The position numbers and the translations under genes were made by a program. 15,352 nt of DNA from positions 1-15,352 of the forward strand of contig JAQBGG010000063.1 in assembly GCA_032122625.1 (NCBI GenBank), in the 5' to 3' direction. The notes under the pieces are model-generated. The model worked only from the letters and a program-made list of their open reading frames with translations. It did no database searches and was not told the origin of the DNA. Position 1 is the stretch's first letter. Each line of letters starts with the position of its first letter. This document shows, piece after piece, positions 14,472 through 15,352 of this stretch. This DNA is from CAXMST01 sp032122625 (GTDB lineage: Bacteria > Actinomycetota > Thermoleophilia > Solirubrobacterales > 70-9).

Positions 14472-15352
14472 CTCGGATCCGCCTTCTCGAACTCGCGCGG
14501 CGTCGTCTCGGGCCCGTCGCCGGTCGCGTAGCCGAGTTCCTCCAGGAGCCCACCCGCGATCGATTCGAACAGGCGCCGGTCCTCGCTGTCCATCTGCTCG
14601 CGCCAGCGACTGACCCGGCTGGGGTCCGGCGCCTGGGTCGTGCGGGCGTGTGTCGCCATCCGCCGCTCGACGCTGAGCGTCGTCCGCCTGCCGTCGGCGG
14701 GCAGCTCACGCTTCATCTCCTCGAGGCGCTCGGCCGAGTGCTGGTGATAGTCGAGCATCTCCGCCTCCCAGGGAAGGTCAAAGGTCTCGCAGACCCGGCG
14801 CAGGGTCGGCTCGGTCTCGAGGATCAACTGCTCGTAGCGGATCTCGACGTAGTGCTCGACGTGCTTGGACTGGCGCCGCGCCTGGCTGATGCGGCGCACC
14901 CAGCGCTCGGCGATCACGTCGATCGGATGCTCCTTGACCGCCCGGTCGCGGATCGAGAGGGCGACGTCGCGGCCGTCGCGGATCACATGCACGAAGCGGG
15001 CCTCGGGCAGCGCCCGGCTGATCTTGCGGATGCTCTTCACGTAGATCGGGGTCTTCTCGCCCCAGCGCGGCTTGCCGATCCGCTCGGCGTAGAGACCGTA
15101 GAAGGCGCGGAGTGCGTCCCCGGCGTTGAGCGGCTCGATCTCCCGAAAAGCCTGCAGAAGCTGCTCCTCGGTCAGCCCGAAGTCGCCCCATTCCCGCTGT
15201 TTGGTGATCGTCGCGAGCAGATCCTCGGGCGTTGCGCCGCCGGCCTCGGCGACGTCGATCAGCTCGGGCACGAAGTGGGTCTCCGGCGGCATCGTCAGCT
15301 CCGGATGGGCGTCGAGCATCATCCGCAACAGGGTTGTGCCGGAGCGATTGAC
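14468..15352 (-). CDS. PAPS-dependent sulfotransferase, 5' end beyond the window (array copy A)
   Basis: The visible 294 residues begin in the middle of the phosphosulfate loop (VNRSGTTLLRMMLDAHPEL), so only a short lead, perhaps 20-35 residues, is missing. PPETHFVPELI, KPRWGEKTPIYV, VIRDGRDVALS, YVEIRYEQLILETE and AGGLLEELGYA follow in the family order, all intact. WGEKTP replaces the WGDKTP of the other intact copies, a conservative change. The tail DGPETTPREFEKADPS is unique to this copy. It is the first gene of the array in view, but probably not the first of the operon, because the frame runs off the edge with no promoter visible. Whether more copies lie upstream cannot be seen. Confidence 0.92.
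   Translation of the reverse strand, partial: VNRSGTTLLRMMLDAHPELTMPPETHFVPELIDVAEAGGATPEDLLATITKQREWGDFGLTEEQLLQAFREIEPLNAGDALRAFYGLYAERIGKPRWGEKTPIYVKSIRKISRALPEARFVHVIRDGRDVALSIRDRAVKEHPIDVIAERWVRRISQARRQSKHVEHYVEIRYEQLILETEPTLRRVCETFDLPWEAEMLDYHQHSAERLEEMKRELPADGRRTTLSVERRMATHARTTQAPDPSRVSRWREQMDSEDRRLFESIAGGLLEELGYATGDGPETTPREFEKADPS

Noticed and set aside
8725..15352. CRISPR-like or direct-repeat array
   Set aside because: The recurring DNA strings are spaced by roughly a gene length and encode conserved sulfotransferase motifs; there are no short regular repeat-spacer units.

Overview
The window reads as a stretch of a high-GC actinobacterial-type chromosome. Thermoleophilia/Solirubrobacterales-like is my best guess; that lineage is inferred, not shown. 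Every credible protein gene lies on the minus strand, so transcription runs from base 15352 toward base 1. The first ~277 bases are an exception: they are AT-rich (bases 61-120 are about 30% G+C by hand count) and encode part of an unrelated protein.

Region 1 (15352 to 7562) is a tightly packed surface-chemistry-type block. It holds five sulfotransferase genes carrying six sulfotransferase domains, a GT4-type glycosyltransferase and a ten-helix-type acyltransferase 3. Neighbouring genes overlap by 1 or 4 bases (ATGA, TTGA or TGATG junctions), the pattern of a translationally coupled operon. One gene (8725-10563) encodes two fused sulfotransferase domains, and its second domain has lost several residues kept in the other five. 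The first gene is cut by the window edge.

Region 2 (7511 to 813) starts only 50 bases after the acyltransferase and holds purL, purF, purN and purH, then a short PhzF-family gene. The pur enzymes cover steps 1 (PurF), 3 (PurN), 4 (PurL) and 9-10 (PurH) of de novo IMP synthesis. purQ and purS, which a PurL of this small type needs, and purM are not here.

Region 3 (743 to 278) holds tRNA-Lys(UUU), a short perfect hairpin and the first ~90 codons of an MBL-fold hydrolase. That gene is cut in the middle of its metal-binding motif.

Region 4 (about 277 to 1) encodes, on the same strand, an internal or C-terminal piece of a SelO/YdiU protein with AT-rich codons. The abrupt change in composition together with two gene fragments butted together points to a chimeric assembly or amplification junction more than to biology.

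Together, the sulfotransferase/glycosyltransferase/acyltransferase block probably makes or decorates a sulfated (lipo)glycan or other small acceptor. Sulfotransferases of this fold use PAPS and release PAP, both adenine nucleotides, so the run-on into purine synthesis may be meaningful or may be chance gene packing. No promoter, CRISPR array, insertion sequence or origin could be supported.
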